From an uncultured Bacteroidales bacterium (lineage in GTDB: Bacteria; Bacteroidota; Bacteroidia; Bacteroidales; UBA932): 64,000 bases of DNA. Position numbers and translations under genes: made by a program. The notes beneath the pieces were generated by a model. That model was not told where the DNA came from. It made no database searches and saw nothing but the letters and a program-made list of their open reading frames with translations. Where the stretch lies: the NCBI GenBank assembly GCA_900541925.1, contig UQMB01000005.1, positions 1 through 64,000 of the forward strand, written 5' to 3'. Shown here in pieces: positions 60,484 through 64,000 of this stretch. Position 1 is the first letter of the stretch; each line of letters starts with the position of its first letter.

Positions 60484-61764
60484 ATGGAAAAGAAACGGAA
60501 TATGGTGGCCATAGTGACGATGTGCTTCATATTTGCAATGATTTCGTTCGTCACGAATATGGCCGCTCCGTTCGGCAACATCTGGAAGCACAACTACAGC
60601 TGGGCCGGAATGATGGGCAACATGATGAATTTTGCCGCATACCTGTTCATGGGCATCCCTGCCGGCAAGATGCTTATCAAGATCGGCTACAAGAAGACAA
60701 CCCTGGCTGCATTGGCGGTGGGATTCTTCGGCATAGTCATCCAGTGGCTCTCCAGCCGTTCGTTCTTGGGCGGTTCCGCCATCTATGTATATCTGCTCGG
60801 CGCGTTCATCTGCGGTTTCTGCGTATGTATGCTCAACACCGTCGTCAATCCGATGCTCAACATCCTCGGCGGCGGCGGCAACAGGGGCAACCAGTTCATC
60901 CAGATCGGCGGCACGATGAATTCCCTCACGGCGACCCTCACTCCGCTTCTTGTCGGCGTGCTGATCGGCACCGTGACCGAGGACACCAGAATGGTGGATG
61001 TGGAGCCTCTGCTCTATATCGCGATGGCAGTGTTCGCCCTGGCGTTCATCATCATATCTTTCGTTAAGATACCGGAGCCGGCCGCTTCGCGCAAGAATAC
61101 CAAATTTGAGTCAAGTGCCTGGAAATTCCGTCACTGCGCTCTCGGCGTCGTGGCCATATTCTTCTATGTCGGCATCGAGATCGGCATCCCGGCCCAGCTC
61201 AACTTCTACCTCTCCGACGCTTCTTCCAAGGGAGCCGGCATCGCCATCGGCGGCGCTGCCATCGGCGGCGCGATCGCTGCTGTATACTGGCTTCTCATGA
61301 TGGTCGGACGTGCTTGCAGCTCAGCCATTTCCGGCAAGGTCAGCACACGCGCCCAGATCATTGCTGTGAGCTCAGCCGCGATTGCGTTCATCCTCATAGC
61401 CATATTCCTCCCTAAGTCGCTGACCGTCTCCATGCCGGGTTACAGCGCGGCAAACGGTTTCGAGATGTTCCAGGTGCCTGCAAGCGCACTGTTCCTTGTG
61501 CTCTGCGGTCTCTGCACCTCCGTGATGTGGGGCGGCATCTTCAATCTTTCCACGGAAGGTCTCGGCAAGTACACCGAGCAGGCGTCCGGAATCTTCATGA
61601 TGATGGTGGTCGGCGGTGGCATCATGCCGCTTCTCCAGGATGTGATCGCCAAGAATGTAGGGTACATGGCAAGCTACTGGCTCGTGATAGCGATGCTCTG
61701 CTACATCCTCTATTACGCTCTCTTCGGATGCAAGAATGTCAACCCTGAAATCTCTGTAGACTGA
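60484..61764 (+). CDS. MFS sugar transporter (FHS family-like)
   Basis: A 426-residue inner-membrane permease with about 12 membrane helices. It resembles the fucose/glucose-galactose/hexose proton symporters of Bacteroidetes: helix 1 MVAIVTMCFIFAMISFVTNM and the second helix with GIPAGKMLIKIGYKK, a usual MFS loop motif. The gene for a ROK sugar kinase starts one base after its stop codon, so import and phosphorylation of a hexose are probably coupled. The sugar could be glucose or a PUL product such as galactose; not decided by sequence. Confidence 0.85.
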   Translation: MEKKRNMVAIVTMCFIFAMISFVTNMAAPFGNIWKHNYSWAGMMGNMMNFAAYLFMGIPAGKMLIKIGYKKTTLAALAVGFFGIVIQWLSSRSFLGGSAIYVYLLGAFICGFCVCMLNTVVNPMLNILGGGGNRGNQFIQIGGTMNSLTATLTPLLVGVLIGTVTEDTRMVDVEPLLYIAMAVFALAFIIISFVKIPEPAASRKNTKFESSAWKFRHCALGVVAIFFYVGIEIGIPAQLNFYLSDASSKGAGIAIGGAAIGGAIAAVYWLLMMVGRACSSAISGKVSTRAQIIAVSSAAIAFILIAIFLPKSLTVSMPGYSAANGFEMFQVPASALFLVLCGLCTSVMWGGIFNLSTEGLGKYTEQASGIFMMMVVGGGIMPLLQDVIAKNVGYMASYWLVIAMLCYILYYALFGCKNVNPEISVD

Positions 61765-61765
61765 T

Positions 61766-62728
61766 ATGGACAAGCAATATGTAGTGGGTGTCGATGTCGG
61801 AGGACAGACATCAAAGATAGGAGTGGTCAATGCCCGTGGTGACGTGCTGGCGCAGTCTGTCATGCGCACGGACACTTTCGGTGACGACGACAAGGCGTAT
61901 GTCGATGCCCTGGCGCAGGCTATAGCGGCCTGTGTCGAGGAGAGCGGCAAGAGCGGTGAGATCCGTGGTGTCGGAGTAGGTGCCCCGAACGGCAATTACT
62001 ATACCGGACGGATCGGATATGCTCCCAATATCGAGTGGGCTGCCGACAAGGATGTGGATTTCTCCAATATGCTCCGAGAGCGTCTCGGGGGCATCCCTGT
62101 CTCTCTGACCAATGACGCCAACGCGGCTGCGGTGGGCGAGATGACCTACGGTGCTGCCCGCGGGATGAAGGATTTCATAATGATCACTCTCGGGACGGGA
62201 GTCGGCAGCGGCATCGTGATTGACGGCAAGGTTGTCTATGGGCACGACGGCAGTGCCGGGGAACTCGGCCACACTTGTGCGGTCCGCTACAACGGACGTC
62301 CTTGCGGCTGCGGCAAGACAGGTTGCCTTGAGGCATATTGCTCCGCCATAGGTGTCGCGAGGACAGCCCGCGAATGGCTGGAGGCGAGCCAAGAGCCGTC
62401 TTTGCTCCGGGTGGTCGAGGACTTGAGTTCCAAGGCCGTCTACGAGGCAGCCAAGGAGGGTGACGCCCTGGCCATCAGGGTGCTTGAATATACGGGGAGG
62501 ATGCTTGGGCACAGTCTGGCGGACTTCGTGGCGTTCAGCTCTCCGGAGGCGATAGTGCTCTTCGGCGGTCTTGCAAGGGCCAAGGAGTTCCTCTACGCCC
62601 CGATTGAAGAGGCCATGGAGGCGAACCTGATGCCGCATTGGCGCGGCAAGGTCAAGATCGTCTTCTCCCAGCTGAAGGAGTCTGACGCGGCGATACTCGG
62701 CGCGTCGGCGCTGGCCTGGGAATTGTAG
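61766..62728 (+). CDS. ROK-family sugar kinase (glucokinase-like)
   Basis: A 320-residue cytoplasmic kinase. The N-terminal phosphate motif is VVGVDVGGQTSKIGVV, the sugar-binding block is GELGHTCAVRYN, and the ROK zinc site is CGCGKTGCLEAY. The ATP-binding motif GTGVGSGIVID is near residue 150. Glucokinase is most likely, but ROK kinases for N-acetylmannosamine or fructose cannot be excluded. It follows the MFS transporter with a one-base gap. Confidence 0.92.
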   Translation: MDKQYVVGVDVGGQTSKIGVVNARGDVLAQSVMRTDTFGDDDKAYVDALAQAIAACVEESGKSGEIRGVGVGAPNGNYYTGRIGYAPNIEWAADKDVDFSNMLRERLGGIPVSLTNDANAAAVGEMTYGAARGMKDFIMITLGTGVGSGIVIDGKVVYGHDGSAGELGHTCAVRYNGRPCGCGKTGCLEAYCSAIGVARTAREWLEASQEPSLLRVVEDLSSKAVYEAAKEGDALAIRVLEYTGRMLGHSLADFVAFSSPEAIVLFGGLARAKEFLYAPIEEAMEANLMPHWRGKVKIVFSQLKESDAAILGASALAWEL

Positions 62729-62754
62729 TGACTTTTTAAGTTTTTTATTATTAT

Positions 62755-63534
62755 ATGAAGATGTACAAACTTTTTGCCGCCCTCGTGCTGGGCGGTGTAG
62801 TCGTGGCCTGCAATGGTTCAGCGCCAAAGACTGAGGACGGGGTGCCTGCCGTCAAGACGGCCAAGGACTATCTTCCGTCCAAGGCCCAGAAGGATTCAGT
62901 AAGCTACCTTCTCGGCATCAACTTCGGAAGTTTCATGAAGAACTACAACTTCGGCGACGACCTGAACTACAGCGCCATCGTCAAGGGAATGAAGGATTTC
63001 ATGAAGGCCGAGGGTGACTTCCGTTCAGAGGAGTTCGCCAAGCAGTTCAAGTATGACCCGAACATGATGAATTCCGTGTTCAACACATATCTTGAGAACA
63101 GGAACCAGTACACTACCCTTGTCAACAAGGAGAAGGAGGAGAAGTTCCTGGCCGCTAACGCCAAGAAGGCTGGCGTGCAGCAGACCGAGTCTGGTCTCCA
63201 GTATGAAATCATCGAGGCCGGAAGCGATGTCAAGCCGAGCGAGGCCGACACCGTGTGGGTTCACTACAAGGGCACTTTCACCGACGGCTCCGTATTTGAT
63301 GAGGTTTCCGAAGAGGTCGAGCCTATCAGCTTCCCTCTCTCCGGCGTGGTTTCAGGATGGCGCGAGGGCCTTCAGCTTGTCGGCGAGGGCGGACACATCA
63401 AACTCTATGTCCCTTCAGCTCTCGGATATGGCGAGCAGGGCAACAACGGCATTCCTCCTTATTCTACGCTTGTCTTCGATGTCAAGCTTACCAAGGTCGG
63501 CAAAGTCGCCGCAGCGGAGACTCCTGAGAAGTAA
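62755..63534 (+). CDS. FKBP-type peptidyl-prolyl isomerase lipoprotein (FkpA-like)
   Basis: A 259-residue envelope protein with lipobox VVAC (C19). The N-terminal dimerisation region (about 45-135) matches FKBP_N (KDSVSYLLGINFGSFMKN), and the FKBP catalytic domain follows (about 155-250; EADTVWVHYKGTFTDGSVFD, VVSGWREGLQLVGEGG, PPYSTLVFDVKL). It helps fold outer-membrane or periplasmic proteins. It is probably co-transcribed with the ROK kinase (26-bp gap). Confidence 0.93.
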   Translation: MKMYKLFAALVLGGVVVACNGSAPKTEDGVPAVKTAKDYLPSKAQKDSVSYLLGINFGSFMKNYNFGDDLNYSAIVKGMKDFMKAEGDFRSEEFAKQFKYDPNMMNSVFNTYLENRNQYTTLVNKEKEEKFLAANAKKAGVQQTESGLQYEIIEAGSDVKPSEADTVWVHYKGTFTDGSVFDEVSEEVEPISFPLSGVVSGWREGLQLVGEGGHIKLYVPSALGYGEQGNNGIPPYSTLVFDVKLTKVGKVAAAETPEK

Positions 63535-63549
63535 CAGGGTCTGCATATA

Positions 63550-63587
63550 AAAAAAGAAGAAGAGGGGGCTCTCTAAGCCTCCTCTTC
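63550..63587 (-). terminator. Strong Rho-independent terminator at the right end
   Basis: On the minus strand the arm at 63587-63576 (GAAGAGGAGGCT), a 5-nt loop and the arm at 63570-63559 form a 12-bp stem with one wobble pair, followed by a run of T (TTCTTTTTTT). It overlaps the last codons and stop of the minus-strand gene. An A-run on the other side may let it also stop the convergent FKBP transcript. Confidence 0.8.
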
Positions 63588-64000
63588 ATCGTATATGATC
63601 TCTTCTTCTTCCTTGCTGTCCTCGTCCTCATCCTCATCTTCGTCATCGTCGTCCTCGTCTTCATCATCTTCGGACAGGGATTCTCCCGGGAGTCTGCGGC
63701 GTTCGGCAGGGAGGTCTTCGAAAGCCACGTAGCCGTTCTCGAACTCCTGCGGTATCGGGCCCTTGGAGTCCGTCAGCTTCGGAAGCATGACTTTGGCGTC
63801 CTTCTCTTCGCCCTCAAGGGTGATGATGACGCTCTTCTTGGCCTGAATGTCGTAGAAATATATGAAACTGGCGGCCCCGGCCTTTATCGTGTCGGCAATG
63901 GTGACAGCGTCAACGGCTCCGTATCCGATGTCCACCAGGGCATATCTGGCCACCACCTGCCCTTCTTCGTCCAATGCCTTGAAGAGAATGGGCTGATCCA
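63573..64000 (-). CDS. Partial protein with long acidic tail (function not recognised)
   Basis: The frame is open to the window edge (it reads DQPILFKALDEEGQVVARYA from the edge), so the start lies outside and at least 141 residues are seen. The visible part has a beta-rich region (VDIGYGAVDAVTIADTIKAG, FIYFYDIQAKKSVIITLEG) and then a tail of about 45 residues made mostly of Glu and Asp. I do not recognise the family. Such acidic tails occur in proteins that bind basic partners or metal ions. Its terminator is clear. Confidence 0.7.
   Translation of the reverse strand, partial: DQPILFKALDEEGQVVARYALVDIGYGAVDAVTIADTIKAGAASFIYFYDIQAKKSVIITLEGEEKDAKVMLPKLTDSKGPIPQEFENGYVAFEDLPAERRRLPGESLSEDDEDEDDDDEDEDEDEDSKEEEEIIYDEEEA

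Noticed and set aside
1..64000. CRISPR arrays, rRNA, tRNA or riboswitch signals
   Set aside because: The tandem 13-bp units are contiguous without spacers, and no RNA gene or known riboswitch consensus was recognised; a covariance search was not possible.

Overview
The window looks like chromosomal DNA of a Bacteroidales bacterium with moderately high GC. The evidence is two SusC/SusD polysaccharide utilisation loci (PULs), a hybrid two-component regulator, a FecR/ECF-sigma pair, Bacteroidetes-type promoters (TTG-N20-TAnnTTTG), and few Shine-Dalgarno sites. The genus cannot be fixed by reading alone. No rRNA, tRNA or CRISPR array was seen.

Region 1 (about 0.2-20.1 kb, all minus strand) is PUL1. 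In transcription order it holds a tandem GH53 endo-galactanase, a tandem GH43-like protein, a hybrid two-component regulator, a DUF5107-TPR protein, a GH50-like hydrolase, SusC, SusD and a GH43 endo-arabinanase. The enzymes point to beta-1,4-galactan and alpha-1,5-arabinan, i.e. pectic type I arabinogalactan or RG-I side chains. The regulator probably senses an oligosaccharide and activates the locus.

Region 2 (20.1-24.3 kb) holds a frameshifted GNAT acetyltransferase, a PIN/RelB-type toxin-antitoxin pair with a visible operator palindrome, an S41 C-terminal processing protease and recO.

Region 3 (24.3-51 kb) is PUL2 between two direct copies of a GC-rich intergenic repeat. It encodes FecR, an STN-containing SusC, SusD, a GH43-like/GH78 fusion, a GH2 beta-galactosidase, a GH106 rhamnosidase and an SGNH acetylesterase (plus strand). 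A DUF5703-GH2 giant, an ECF sigma factor and a collapsed GH127 gene lie on the minus strand. The enzyme set points to an acetylated glycan bearing L-rhamnose and galactose. The sigma factor lies over 21 kb from the FecR gene it presumably works with. At the right border are an IS5-type transposase remnant and a REP-associated tyrosine transposase (RAYT), followed directly by the second repeat copy.

Region 4 (51-64 kb) is mostly housekeeping: an EamA transporter, uvrA, a nucleoside kinase, a SIMPL-domain protein, a metallo-beta-lactamase-fold hydrolase, two tandem deoxynucleoside kinases, an acyl-CoA synthetase, a sugar MFS transporter with a ROK kinase, an FKBP lipoprotein, and the 3' part of an acidic-tailed protein at the window edge.

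The most novel signals are the RAYT gene with its near-identical 130-143 bp repeat copies bracketing PUL2, several large multi-enzyme fusions (DUF5703-GH2, GH43-like-GH78, GH53-GH53), and a small hairpin-switch element found at distant intergenic sites.
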